Positions 11,861-25,469 of a DNA stretch of 64,000 bases are shown here, piece by piece (positions within the stretch are counted from its first letter, which is position 1; every line of letters starts with the position of its first letter). The notes beneath the pieces are model-generated. The model was not told the DNA's origin. It saw only the letters and a list, made by a program, of their open reading frames with translations, and did no database searches. Origin of the DNA: Cyprinodon diabolis (lineage: Eukaryota; Chordata; Actinopteri; Cyprinodontiformes; Cyprinodontidae); NCBI GenBank assembly GCA_030533445.1, contig CM060081.1:35114111-35178110 (forward strand), in the 5' to 3' direction. A program made the translations under genes and the position numbers.

Positions 11861-14800
11861 GAGCCCGACATATGTCATTTTATTCTCCACAGACATATTT
11901 TCTTCCTCTGTCCTCTTCTCCAATTAGACAATCACACCTTTTATTGAAGACCTGATAATAGCTGTCGTAAAGGGAGAGATTCACCCCCAACTCTCTTCTG
12001 CACTTTATATCCATACTTAAGAGGGGTTACATTTTGTCTCACATATTTATTTTTAAACTTACTGGCATTAGCTAATTAACCATGGATGGATACAATCTTC
12101 ACCAGCCAGCATGGATATTGCCAGTAAACTATTTCAACAAATGGGAGCAGATGCGAGGAGACGTTCTGCTTATGCTTGTGAAAGTAGTGCATCGTAGGCG
12201 TCTAGTCTGAGATAAAGAGAACAGAAAAAAAAATGCAATGCACATACAAACTCAGACAAGGATCCAAGTGCTGATTTTACCCCAAATGCACACGAGTCTT
12301 CTTAGAGACTTCATGAAAGAAAGCTAGCAGAGACTGAAGAGATTGAAATGAAACTGTCGCGATCATCTCATTCGATGTTTTATTCATTTTACGCCTGCCT
12401 GCCCTCTCTTCTTCGGTGGCATTGAATTGGCAAATAGATCATTATTGGACAATTGGAAAACCCACCACTTTGTGATATGCCACACATTATACGAAAATCA
12501 CAGTCATACATTCTTAATGCAGTGTCAAATAAGAAGGGGTTTGGACACAGCCACACAGGCTCGGCTCTGTGCCTTTTATGTACATAAATGAATATTTTCC
12601 TATGTGAATCTGAGTGTTTTCTTTTTTTGTTTTTGCACGTAGCTTCTTTCCTTGAGCTTTACATATAAAAAAAAACTGTGAGGTTACCAAAAGTTTTTAC
12701 TTATTTTACAAAAATGTATATATGTGCTCCACCATCTCAAGCAAAACCTTAATTGTCTATAATATTTTAGTAAATACTGCAAAGTATCTTTAATGCCTTT
12801 CTTCAATCCTAAGCCGAAGTCATGAGGTTGAGCATAATAAAAAAGGAATTTTGCTCAGATAGATTAACTTAGTTGTTAGACAGATTTATTTAGCGAATTA
12901 CAATAAGTATATGATATATAAATAAGTACATGAGTATCAATTTTAAAGTGCCATACTACATTTTAAACATATGTAGAAAATATTATTTTATTTATTTGCT
13001 ATTTTTTAAATGTGCTGCCCTGAACATGAGTAGGCTACATTAAGAGTCAAAGAATGCTAGTATTAGATAAATATTGATACAACATTTCATTACTGCCTTG
13101 GGCTGCATGGCTATGCGCTCGCCATGAGCACTTAAAAAAAGAAACAATTATCGTCTGTTTTTTTTCAAACTGATTTTCTGTTGCTTAATTCCATGTCTAG
13201 TCAATTGAAGGTGGGTGCTTCCTGTGTTGTGCATGTGTGTCAGCATTACAGGAAAATGCTGACACACACTGTGCCTAGCTAATGACAGTAAAGTTGGTTT
13301 CTGATTTATATATGGCGCTACATTGAACAGCTTGTACTGTTCAAAGAAATTTGTACTCTGTTCTATTTTTACACCATTTGGTCATTCCTATTAAAAAATG
13401 AAAAATATACAGAAACGACCAAACCTAAACAGTACAGTTCTAGACTTTCCAGATGTTCTTAAAAGATAACTTTGAATTCATTAAACTTTTTATATCAATT
13501 TTGGGATATTGGAAAAACAAATATTTCTATTAATTTCTACATCAGGATTAAATAAGATAGGCCATGTGATGCATTCAACGCTGACTAGTTGAAACAACGT
13601 ATTTTACACTGATTATAGTGGATATTTTTACTGTACAGTAAAAACATGTTTTTTCCCAGAATTTAGTTAAAATGTTTGACATACTAAAAATTGATACACA
13701 AAACAAATTGCATTATCAAAACTAATCCTAATATTTTATTCTTAATATGATAAGAGTAAAAATAAAAGGCATTTTTTCATTAATTCCATAAACTGTGGGG
13801 ATATAGTTACATAAACTATAACGCGCACATGTATAAAGAAGAAAATTGCATTCTAAAATAATTTACAGTTTTTGTTTTATTGTCATCAAGCAATTGCAAT
13901 AACTGCCAAAAAGTACCTTTAGATTGTGGGAATAAGCTATTGCATACCACTCTCTGTGGAAAATATTTCATTCCACGGGATTAGAGGGTTATAAATAATA
14001 ACTATTCAAGACAAAGTTCTTTTGGAACATAAGATAGTGTAGTCTTGTTTTTAAATCACATCATTATACTTTAAAAACTCTTTTTTTTTTTGTAGATTGC
14101 TCTGCATCTGCTTCCTGCAGAAGAAAGTTAGGTGTTCTTCAGATTAAGATCCAAAATTGAAAGATGGACAGCCGAGAAGCAATTATATAAAAGCGGCTCA
14201 TCAAATTATGGGAATAAAAATCTCTATCTCCTGTAATCAGCATTTTGCTTTCTCTTTCCAGGACTTGTGAGAGGTAAAAACAATGAACATAGTTAGATGT
14301 ATTTATTTATTTTTGAAATATTAGGTGGTAAGTGCATAAATTGTTAAACCAAATGTAAGTCAACAGTTTGAACTCTAAATGCACTAAAGCTATCACATTC
14401 ACCCAAAACCTTTTAGTTACTTGCAACTTTGATGGCGCAACAGAGAACCAAACGGCAGGAAATGTGGGCGGTTGTGACAAGAAACGAGTATCGCTTTGTC
14501 TTCCGAATCAGTTAGGGTTTCTTTTTTATGCTGAATGTACAGCATATAATTAAAAGATTTAACATTAAATAATCCAGACACAACAAAGGTAATCTATGGC
14601 ATTGTTTCTGGAATAGAACACAAGATAGGGTCCTTACAAGAGATTAAATAACAGTAAATCTATATAAATCCTTTCAGTAGGAACAAACGGTCATAATTTA
14701 TTGGAATTGTTTTCTGTCTTCATTTTTTTGCACAAAATAAAACAGCAACCAAACAGAGCACAACAAACATAGGCATTGTTTTGGCAGAAGCAATTGTGGT

Positions 14801-17800
14801 TTCACACCTGTAGATATTTACGTAATCCAAGTACTTGCCGTGTCAGCTTTTAAAACCATTAGTTTCTCCTTTTGGTGGCCAAACTATAAGCAGCTCCTAC
14901 TTTAGTGATAAAACATTTAAACTTCTTCAGGTTAGTGTCAGAACTTAGCTGTTCTTTTTTTTTTTTTTTAGCTTATAATTGTCTCCATGAATCATTGTGA
15001 AACATCAGGTGATGGAGAATTTCTCTCTATGACTTGATTCAACCCAATTTAAATTTCTCAATATCAAACTACCAACACTGTAAGATAAGTACAATCATAT
15101 GAAGCAGTGCATTTAGAGTCACCTCTCTGAAGTGATATATGTACAGATTTTGTTGTATAATTGTGAGTTACAAATACATGTAAGTTTGGACATTTCAGTC
15201 ATATAATTTATAGGCTGTTTACATTTCAACATGTAGTTTTCCTCTCAAAATGACACAAGTCATAAATATAATCAAATGCTTTATATTCTTTGCAGATTTA
15301 GGAAGATTGTGGTTGTGAGTATGAGGACAAGGGTGTCATGCAGGTAAACTTCTTAATCAGAAGTGAAGCCCCCCTTCCACACGTCAACCATCATATTTGC
15401 CTGGCGGCTTAATGGGACAGGAGTCCTCATCCCCACAGAGAACCTCTCTGACTAAGAGCTAAAATAAAGAAGCCACACTTTTCTCACACCTCAGCAGTTC
15501 TTAAATCTAGACTTAAAGTGCAGTTGAGTCAGAGTGAGAACCACACACATAACCATTTTCTCATAACCCCCTTCAGTCGTCTGTGAAAGGCAGGTCTCGT
15601 TATGCTCTGGATCACCTCACAGTAGAGCCGCAGAAACATGACTGGCCATACGTAGTCATTTAAAATGTTTTTATACACCACAGCTGCTCTGTTTGAGCAA
15701 TATCGCCCACACACGCTGCACCTCAGATCCTCTGATAAGTGTGTGATGGAGAGAGTTTGTGAAACAAACGTTTCTGTTATTGAAATGAGATTCTGCTCCA
15801 GATGTCTGGGATTGAAGGGTTGTTATGAGATAACGCTGTTAGTTACTTGGGAAGTTAGGTTTTTGTCTCTGTCATGCATATCGCATGTAAAAATGTTTGA
15901 ATTAGCCTGAAGATCAGATTGGGAACAGATTCAGCTGAATGTAGTGCAGCGTGTTGGCATGTTTTATAATAGACAGTCCTACCATTTGGCTGGCAAAATA
16001 AGATCCTTGTTCTTAAAATCAGTACCATAGCAACCAAGCTGTGGAACCAGCTTTGCCAATATACAGCAAGTATAACGTATCAGCCTAACACACCTTATTT
16101 TTCAATTAAAGAAATAGTATATGAAGAGAGGTGATTGGATATTTTCAATGTTTATTTTTAAAAATGAATAATGTTAGATTAATACAGTTGGGATTTTGTA
16201 TGACACATGACACAACTTGGAAAACTATTTATGTGTGTAATAAAACAAAGTATTGTTTTTTAAACTGTGTTACAAACACATATATGAAAAATTAATGCTT
16301 TGCTATTTCCCTTCCTTTCCTCTAATACTCATTGATAAAAATGTTTCCACTTTCAAAACCAAAGACGACTCAACATGACTTTGAGTGTAGGCCAGAAATA
16401 ATATTAAAAAAAAAGTATTATCCTTAACTAAAAAGCTGTCTACAGCAGGTGAACTGACATGTAACTGTAAGTAAGACCTTGAGGATTGGAAACATACTTC
16501 ATACATATATGGCTGGTGAGATGAGAAAATCACTATGCATTATGTTCTGCACTCAGTTTTCAGCTTATATTTATTAAATAATCATTGCTAGTGCACTTTA
16601 ATACAAATCCCACTTTTATTTTTCTTTATATGAATAGATCTTGTAAAGTACAATATCAAAAGTATCTTTTGTAAACAATAAAATAATCAGAACCCCTCTT
16701 CAAAGAAAACCCCAAAGTAAGCCCAAATAAAAAGCCTTGGACCACATTATATATAACAACGAAGTTGGAAGATTCAACAATCAAAAAAATGTTGAATACA
16801 TTACTGGGAATGAAAAAGCAGATCCCATGGCCATTTTCTGGAGGATAATACAGCATCTAGGAAGAATGAACAAAATTTAATGATTGTCATGTCACCACTG
16901 ATAAACTCCAACTGGATTTTCTGTTTGAAAATTGTGACATATTTGGATATTTCTTTGAAAAATATGAAAACTCTCAATTCTTTCATTGTTGATTTCAGTG
17001 TGAGCTCACCCAACGTCAAAGTGCAAGCTAATAAGATTGTCTTGTTTATGTATTGTGAGTTCTATTGTATCTGACACATGGTATGTTATGCCCAAGCAGT
17101 TTTCTACTCTCATCAATTACAGTGTTTATGTACCTGCAGATGCAGAATGCTTTGTGCATGATTGTAATTTTCATATTTCAAATCCAATAAATCGCTTAAT
17201 CTTTAAAGCCCCTCACTTTCTATTTAGGTCTGTGTGATAAACTTTTTTTTCCTCCCATGGGACATTTATTTTCGTCAGATGCATCTGCATTCATTAGAAT
17301 CAAATCTACCTGAGTGTATTCTCTCTCTTTGCTTTAGTCTTATCCCTGTCTGTGTCTTCTCTAAGTAATGGTACTTTCTATCACTCCAAAGTGTTTTCAA
17401 TCAGTCTCCAAGGTTTTAGAGAAATTGACTTCAAAGGCATAGCGCGAGTGAAAAATGGGGATTGAATTCTAACTTGGGATTAAATTTGAAAAAGAAAAAA
17501 AATCATCCTGGTGAAAGTCATTCACAGAGAGCTTGAGGTGCCTCCATACAAATCCTGATGAAGGTTACGCTGTGAAAACAAGGCTGAAAGAGTGAATGTG
17601 ATGAAAGTGTTTTATTTCTGTTCTGTCAAAGTTGTAGAGCATCACCTGAGAATGAGAAAGGTTAGGTGATCATTTGCAGCCCAAAAAGCATTAGATAAGA
17701 AATAAGGCATTGATTTGTTCTTCAGTATATTCTGAATTGGCTCAAAGAGCTGCATGCATAGATTTTTATTTATTTTTCTTAGAAATACTGCTTTGGTCTT

Positions 17801-18849
17801 AGTTTCACATGTGAAAATGGCTTTGTTTTTGTTTTTTTGGTGCTTAATTGTTATTGTAAAGCAGACAATTTAGACAATATATATAAACACTTTTAAAGAA
17901 CTGACTTGATCACCCTGAATCTTTCCCTTTCAGAAAGAGTTATCTAGGTCACACACTGAAAAAAAGAACAGAGATTTATAACTATTGCAGAGAGAGTCAC
18001 TGTTATCAAATGTACTATCAATCACCAAGCATCTGTTCTCTACAGATTAACTAAAAAAAAATATCAGCCACTAAAAAGCAAGTAGGACAACTCTCATTCT
18101 TATCAACATTATTTAACAATCAGTAAATAAACAAAGAAACAGCTGTTAAAGCGATTAAAGCTGTAGATGTACAATTAGTTTATTGGCTTCACATTATTGA
18201 AAAATCAGCAGGTTTTGGGGCAAATTTTGATTATTTTACAATATATTTCAAACTATTATGTAAAAAAACTTTAGTTGAACAAAATGCACATTTGAGTTCC
18301 AAATCATACTGTTTCAGCTCTGAGGGCACCTGCCAGGGCCTCTGTGGAGGTGTTGCCTCAGACACATCCGCTAAGCTTTTATGACAAAGGGGTCTTAGTA
18401 CAAACAAATGTTTGAGCCTGACCCTTACTTCAAATGTAATGTATTCCCTTTTCTTTCCACATGTTCACCCTCCTGTCTGGCTAATTTGGTCTTTAAAAGG
18501 TTTATGCTCCATCATCTGTCAAAAAAAGACTAACCATCAGGCTGCTGCACCACAAAGCCAGTGTGAATTACCACATCAACTAGATAGGCTTCTATTGGTA
18601 ACACAGAGACTAGGACAGTAAAATAATTAGAAAAAGTATACTGTATATTGTTGAGGATTTGTTTTTTATTATTATTATATGGTAATAAAGGGGGAAAAAT
18701 GGGTATAAGCAAATGTAATACATAGAATTCAAAGAAGAAGTAGGATGGAAAATCATTATTTAAGAAAAACTAAATACTTTCCGATCCAGTAAATACTAAT
18801 TGAATAATTAATTTATTTTGTGTGCATTCTTAATCATAGCACTGTTGGT
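11861..18849. other. Intergenic region, no gene seen
   Basis: AT-rich sequence between the convergent tox2 and snta1 genes. No exon-like block with splice sites and family resemblance was found on either strand. Short poly-A/T runs are frequent. I did not recognise a transposon in it. GC-richer islands around 15,300-15,480 and 15,520-15,800 are the better places to look for conserved non-coding elements. Confidence 0.5.
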
Positions 18850-19215
18850 CCTACACAGATGTATCAATTAACAAAGTACAAATTATTCGTTATCTTACTC
18901 TAGTAGACATTTCGGCTGCCTATACTCTACTGGAGTAATAATTTTTTTGACAAATTTGATCTTCTACTCCTTAAATTATCTCTACTTTCTATATTACATT
19001 TTAAAAATAGATGTGTTTGTTTCATTTAAGCTCACTTTGTTATGCCTGTTGGTATTTAAAAAAAAATTACATAATTTAAATAAGTTGTTTCATCCAGACA
19101 ATTCATTTCTTTGTGGTTGGTACTGCACCAACTTGTTTTTCGCCACCTAAAAAAATACATTGTTTTTTAAGATGATGCAAAGTTAAATTTGATAGTGTTG
19201 CCATTAGTTATAAAA
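18850..19215. repeat. Decayed MITE-like repeat, family A copy 1
   Basis: It shares long blocks with 38,390-38,900: the CTATACT(T/C)TACTGGAGTAAT block, a C-rich/T-rich TTCTACTCCTT block, and a right block AAGATGATGCA(A/G)AGTTAAATTT followed by TTAGTTATAAAAC. This matches a fish non-autonomous DNA repeat whose ends read GTGTCAAGTAAC...TACTTAAGTAG. Both ends are badly worn here. Confidence 0.6.
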
Positions 19216-19269
19216 CTATAAAAATTAAGTCTAAGGACATTTGAAGCTCTATAACAATTGATTGTTTAG

Positions 19270-19540
19270 AAGGTTGGTAATATACATTCTAACTCCGGCA
19301 TGGGATGCAGGAGTTTGTGCTACTACTAGAGGGTTACCTGTCCGAAGTTGTGTCTTTGGAAAAGACACTTATTCTACCTTCTGTGCTGTTGGTGAACAGA
19401 GACGCTGATGGTGCCTGTACAGAGGCCATGTATCTTTCAGTGTGCCCCAAGGCAGCTGTGGCTACAATGTAGCTAGCCATCATTAGTGTATGTTAATGAC
19501 TGAATGCAGGGTAAAGCATTTTAGGGCTCTCTGTCTTGAA
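19270..19540. repeat. Old dispersed fish repeat, copy 2
   Basis: Reverse complement of the family at 2755-3005. It has GGCAGCTGTGGCTACAATGT, the TGTGTCTTTGGAAAAGACAC block (equivalent to TTGCCCAAGGACAC) and the GACTGAATGCAGGGTAAAGC end. It is diverged and has no coding capacity. Confidence 0.55.
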
Positions 19541-22500
19541 TAGTCACTATACTGTAGGATTGCAGGACATTCACCATTAAAAGTAGACAGCAAAATCTTA
19601 GGTTTCATGACTATGTCTTGTTATACTGGTGGCATTTTATCAAAATACCACTCTGGGGTCCCCTAAGCCCCCGAGAATGACCAAGTTGTGCTTTAAATTG
19701 GAGAAGTCTGTATGACTAGGCACTGACCTTTATATATGGGTGTAATTGGATAGAATAACATCATTAGTTTGGCAATATGGCACAGCAGAAATAACACATC
19801 ATTAACCAGTCTAAACCTGTTTAAGTAAGGAATCATGGAGCTCTTAAACAGCTGGTTTGCACACCCCAAAGCATCTAGCTGTAAGGCTGAGATGATGTCA
19901 GCTTTAACATAAGCAACGGAGACTATGTAGAATTTGGGTTTAGTTGCGGTATTATTGCTTCTGGCTTCCTTTGTAGCTGTGGTGGTTAAAAAAAAAATAT
20001 ATATATTTTTTGCATCTTTGCTTATGAAACACATAAAGAGTGTGGCTTTCTTTACGCCATGATAAAAGCCTCTGCACAAGCAAGCTCATATTTCATCCAC
20101 CGAAAGAGGGGCTGCAGCCCTCCAGCTCTATCACTCCTTTCTAATAGGTGTCACCTAATTGGAGTGTTTATTGTTTGCTGGAATTAGAAAAGCTAGTTTC
20201 TGTGTTTCAAAATAAAGAACATTCAGAAAATAATATTTTCCTACTCCCTTTACCTATTAGTCTGTTACTTAAGATAAAATAACATATATTCTTCTAATAT
20301 GTAATTATTACTTGAACTCACTTATTCATATGGACTGTTTTAATCTGAAACAGTAATTCAGATTGCAACTCCAGTTTAAATCTTCATTAGTACGTTTAAT
20401 TAGATTTGTTAATTATGAGTCATGTAATGGCTTAATTCCAGATTTCCCCCCATCATTCACACACATGCAGCCTGCAGCCTCTGCATTCTCAGCTTGTCAG
20501 TCTCCGATGAAAACTACAGGAGTGTGCTTACAGGAACACACTTTTTTATCCATTTCTTTTGAAAAATGGATTATCAAATTAAAGGAAACTGCTCAATAAC
20601 CGCTGCAGAGAGGAATGCTTCCCGCTTAATTGAATTAGGGTTTTTCATTTCTGTGATTTCTGTGTTTGTTTTTTGGCAGCTGCCATCTGTTTGCCAAGGA
20701 CCAACTCTATTAATAAGCTATTCAGATTGAGAAAGGGGCTTTATTCCAGCAACTGTTTCTCACCTCATCTCTCTCTCTTTCACTCTCTCTCCTTCTCACT
20801 TCCTCACTCACTCAAATGATTGTCATGGAAATCATTAGACGTGCCAAGTCGCAGACAAAAGAAAGGGCTTTAACACACCTGAGCCAAAAAGAACAGAATT
20901 GTAGTCTAATTATGATGGGAACAATTAAGACGGTGCATATTTATTGACAGGAGACTTCACACAGTAGCATATGCTCATGAATACTAAAAAATAAAAAATC
21001 TGTCTGGGAGGAGAGGAATGGCTGATGGTGCTGAATCTGATTGTCTGCTTAATACTGTAGCAGAAATGCTAAGGAAAAGAAAACTGGAACTGAAATAAAA
21101 ACAAACTAAAGATAACTTACATTTGATTAGAACAGAGATTGTAAGGTGATTTGGCTCAATGTTATTATTGTAATTTGAGGAAAGAGGAAAAAACATTATG
21201 ATTAGTTGTCATTAGCCAAGATAAACACAATGTCCTCCTCTCTTTATCCTCAGCTGTCTCATTCTCAATGTTCGCAGAGGAAGAAAGTCCAATCTAAGCT
21301 TTGTTCTGTATTCTGATCACACGTCTCTCTCCCCAAGTAATACAAGTCTACTTTAAAATTCATAACTACATTTGGAAAGAATAAAAGGGTGCCCTGATGG
21401 AAAATTTCCAAGGAGCTTACTTGAGAGGATATACTATTCGCTTTGGAATGTTTAATAACCCTAACCTAGTCTTTAAGACATACAGCAGTAATAACATTTT
21501 TTTTTAAATAGTGGTGACTGGAAAATAAATAAATAAATCAAAATATGGCTTAGCATGGAATGAGCAGCCATAATTCTTGCCTGCAGGCAGACAATGGGAG
21601 AAAAAGTGAGACAGAAAGTAGACAAAAGATGGTGAGAATCCTTGTCAAAGTTAGAGAGAGTCGGCTCAAGTCGACTCATTTTCTGCTTTGCTTTTTCCTC
21701 TCCCCTCTTCTGCCTGGGAGGGAGTTTGAATTGAATCAAACAACCTAGATTGATTAAGCTTGGAAGAATGACTTTCCAATGACAGGGGATTCAGCAGCAG
21801 CCTCGGCCCATCCCTTCTATACAGATTTGACATGGTTTTATTGAGAAAGTGATACAATTCCTCTGGATTCTGTTTGAGTCTGAAATGTTTTCTCATTGTA
21901 CTAAGTGTTGCCACCATTGTGTGGTTCCTTAAAGGTCCTATTTGATTCATGTCGGATCCTCCTTCTGCTCGAATGCCTCTCCAGAAAAGGAGTACAATGG
22001 ATGAGTGTGAGAAAATAGATAACATACTTCTCCAGTTGGAATATGAATTGCTCAGAGAAAGCCTTGGTATTAATCTCTTGTCCTCTTTCCCTTTCTCCTA
22101 TTCTTTTGTGTTTGTGGAGAGGCTGTTGTGGAGGTGGGGTACAGTTAGGGATATTGTGGGATGTCCTGTTCAAAATTTGGTCAGAACCAATAAAAGCTGT
22201 AATGCTGTCAGTCTCTTTCCCCTGTTTTAACACCATCACTCTCTTTAAAAGATATTGGTTGTGGAGACATAGTGACCCCTACTGTCTGCAGAGAATAACA
22301 GCAGGACAATTTCTCTCTTGTCTAATGCTCTACTGCCACCTGCCAGCTATAGATATAATCTTAAACACCATTTCTGCCAATTCTCACATCCCGAAAGAGC
22401 ATCTCACATTAATTAATATTTTATGTTTTAGTGTAGCCTATATCAATAATACTAATGAATGCAATTTGGAAGAGAACTAGATCAACTACTTTTACCAAAT

Positions 22501-22899
22501 GTATGTATTTGACTTAATAAAAAGGAGGTTTCCAAATTCTTGTAAAACCAGATTTTAATGTAATGATTAAAAAATGTGTCCTGTTAATATTTTTCCTTTT
22601 TTTTTTTTTTTTAGATTTAACTATAAAGATGTATTATGATTTTTGCTGTGCCATATTGCCAAACAGTTTGAATGCTTGAGTTTGATGATTATATATAGCT
22701 TTTTGCATCTGCTAAAAAGCATTTCTGTCTGATTTAAAAATCAGATTTTTTTGCCACGCTGCTCTAGGCAGCAGGCTTAAATAATTGTCATGACTTCGAT
22801 GATTCAGAACCTTACCTGACAAGTCTTGCAGGAGAGTTTCTATGGTTAGGAAAGGATTGTTTCATGACCTAGTTTTAATTGTCTGAGATATGGCCTTAT
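19541..22899. other. Intergenic region, no gene seen
   Basis: No gene or clear transposon recognised. Open frames around 21,660-22,480 lack any family resemblance. The block 20,580-20,960 has a more even base composition and could be a conserved non-coding element, but this is a guess from composition only. Confidence 0.4.
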
Positions 22900-22959
22900 A
22901 TCTTACACCAGAATAAATTGGTGTAAAGAGGAGTTTACGGTCAGCTCAGTAGAGGGCTG

Positions 22960-23110
22960 TGTCATTGCAAAACAAGTCCAGATCATCATTCTTCCACCAC
23001 CGTACTTGACAGTTTGCATAAGGTGTTTCATTGTTCGCCTGACTTTTACCTTGTGGCCAAACATGAGGTGAAAGAATATTTGTTATACTTGCTATTTTTT
23101 AGATGGATTA
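22960..23110 (-). mobile_element. Degenerate Tc1-like transposase fragment
   Basis: On the minus strand one frame reads QTVKYGGGRMMIWTCFAMTQ, resembling the Tc1 core motif TVKHGGGSMMVWGCF. The surrounding + strand text AAGTCCAGATCATCATTC and CCACCACCGTACTTGACAG is typical of worn fish Tc1 copies read in antisense. No intact ends or open frame. Confidence 0.55.
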
Positions 23111-25469
23111 TTGCGGGGTTCTTCTTATAAAATTAAATTTTGTTTTATAATCGCCCCAGACTGTACTGACCTTCATGCTTGAACCCATTATTGCAGAATG
23201 TAAATATTATTTTTATCTCTTTGTTATCTTTATCCTTATTAAATCAATTGGGAAAATACAATGATATAGTGTGACTTTCAACAGGTTTTTAAAATTCTCT
23301 GAGCAAGAAACCTTTGTTTTTTTTTACTAATGTAACTGCTAATGCTAGTGAGACAATGTTTTTTTTTGTATTGGGTAATGCTATTTTATTTCTATTATAG
23401 GCTTTGGTTTTTCATCTTAAAACCTTTTTCATTTTAGCATCTGTTTGCTCATTCAGAGCACAAATAATACTAAACATTTTTCCTGCTAACCTCTAAAATG
23501 TAAAAGGAGTACTAACAATAAAAATCACTTGTTTGTTTAATAAAACCTTGAATGCAGTGAACTAGACAGCTTCAGCTTAAAGTACTTTGAAAGAATAGAA
23601 CAAAACAGTAAGGTCTATCAACATCCCACCTTATTATTATAAACCAAGCATTATTATTTTTTTTTTTTAAGATGTAACAATAAGAACAATGTTGTGCATA
23701 TTTAAAAAAAAAACAAAGAAAGACAAACTTAGCAAAATCAGAGAAGAAGAAACACATCTATATAAATATATGAGTGTAAATGAATAAACAAATATTACAA
23801 GTTATAAATATTTTCAATATTCAAGAGGATAGGAAGCATAAACTGATGATTTAACACCCTATAATAATCTTACTGTTATTTTATTCTGTGACATAAGAAG
23901 CACGTGTAATGCTACCATAATTTTATGCTCATTTATGAGGAAGCAAGACAGCTTTAGTGTGTTATGTGTTTACAAAATGTGAACTTTTCACATAGTTGTA
24001 CTATTTTGATTGATTTACATTTATGGGTTAAAGTGTCCTCTTTTTCGAACCCAAGTTTCCCGATACTTTATCACACATAATCTTTTTTTCAATCTGTTGT
24101 TAAAGCAGCCTAAAGCTCTCCCTCTTTTAATTAAATTACGAGTCCTAAAGTCATTTGTAATAGCTAAATCATAATTATGTAGGACATTTATTTATTACTT
24201 TCTTGTATATTAGCTGGGTGACCTTCTGATTCACATCATATGTTTCTAATATAGGCACATTTGGCTCTATGGCGTCCTCACTTGTGTGACATTATGGAGA
24301 AATCAAAACAAAGTAAGAATTGTAGATTCCCATAAGCCCGATTGGTCCAATGTCCAGATGTATGGAGGTTCCTCATTAATCATGTTCAGGAAATGAAACA
24401 CATCAAAATGGGGACGCCCAGATATCATAGGGAGGGAGACTGGCTATGTGTTCCCAAGATGAAAATGTTTGGGTGAAAAATAAACCCAGAACAAAAGTGA
24501 AAGAGATTGTGATATTTTGATTATGCATATTTGTAATGAAACTATCTAATTGCATCAAGTCAAACACTGAATATCCATTATCAGAATCTATTCAATGACA
24601 CCAATCAATATTTTCTAGTCTTTTATGGTTCAGCAGGAAAGGTATTTCCTCAGACTTATTTAGAGATATGTGATATTGTTAGCTTTCCAAAATGCAACAC
24701 AAAAGATCACAGCATGTGTGTTATTTCATGAGACATCCTCTCTCCTTCTCCTCCAATGAACGTCTTCTTGTGCTCCATTTTTTTTCTCCTCCTCATCTCC
24801 CTCCAAAGTGTCCTTCCACTCTTGTTAATCAAAATATATTCACACTGTCTCCTCCTTCCATACCAACTGGATCGGAGGGGCTGATTGCCAATTTCAACAG
24901 CAAAACCATAGTTCAATGGAAAAAAAAGAAAGATGCCGTGAGGGTGAGTGCACCCTGTTGTTACTATAGTAACATTTCAACAAGAGGGTGGGGTGGAAAT
25001 AAAAGAGGGGGTATGATTAAATATGAACAGTGTATTGTGATTTGTTATCCAGCTCGTGTTGTTATTACTGGACTGTCCTGCTTGTATTTGCAGTTGAGGC
25101 ACACACAGAAGGAAACAGGTTTTTTTAAAAGCACACACAAAAGCTGACACAGCATCTGCTTCTCGCTGATAACACCGTTTAATGCCAATAAAAAGCACAT
25201 GAGAGCATAGTCTTTGTTTGCTCCTTTTTGCAATGGCTAGCAGCAGGACTAACTGTTCCAATTACCCACCCTGCTGACTTAAGCCTCAAATAATTATAAT
25301 CATCCTCATCACCACTTTGCTCTGTCCATTCTACAAATCTATTCGAACCTTAATGAAAGTAAGAGACTAACAACTAGGACTATTAATAAAAACAGCATGC
25401 AGCAATAACTGCTGAATGAAGCATCACTGAATACTGTTTCAGATTTTATCATGTAAAACCTGATTTTAT
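23111..25469. other. Intergenic region, no gene seen
   Basis: AT-rich, no gene or transposon recognised on either strand. Confidence 0.4.

Noticed and set aside
21666..22480. Cluster of overlapping open frames on both strands
   Set aside because: No recognisable domain, no splice context, and frames on both strands are equally open, as expected by chance.
24692..25147. 151-codon + ORF
   Set aside because: Low-complexity and intergenic, with no domain or neighbour support.
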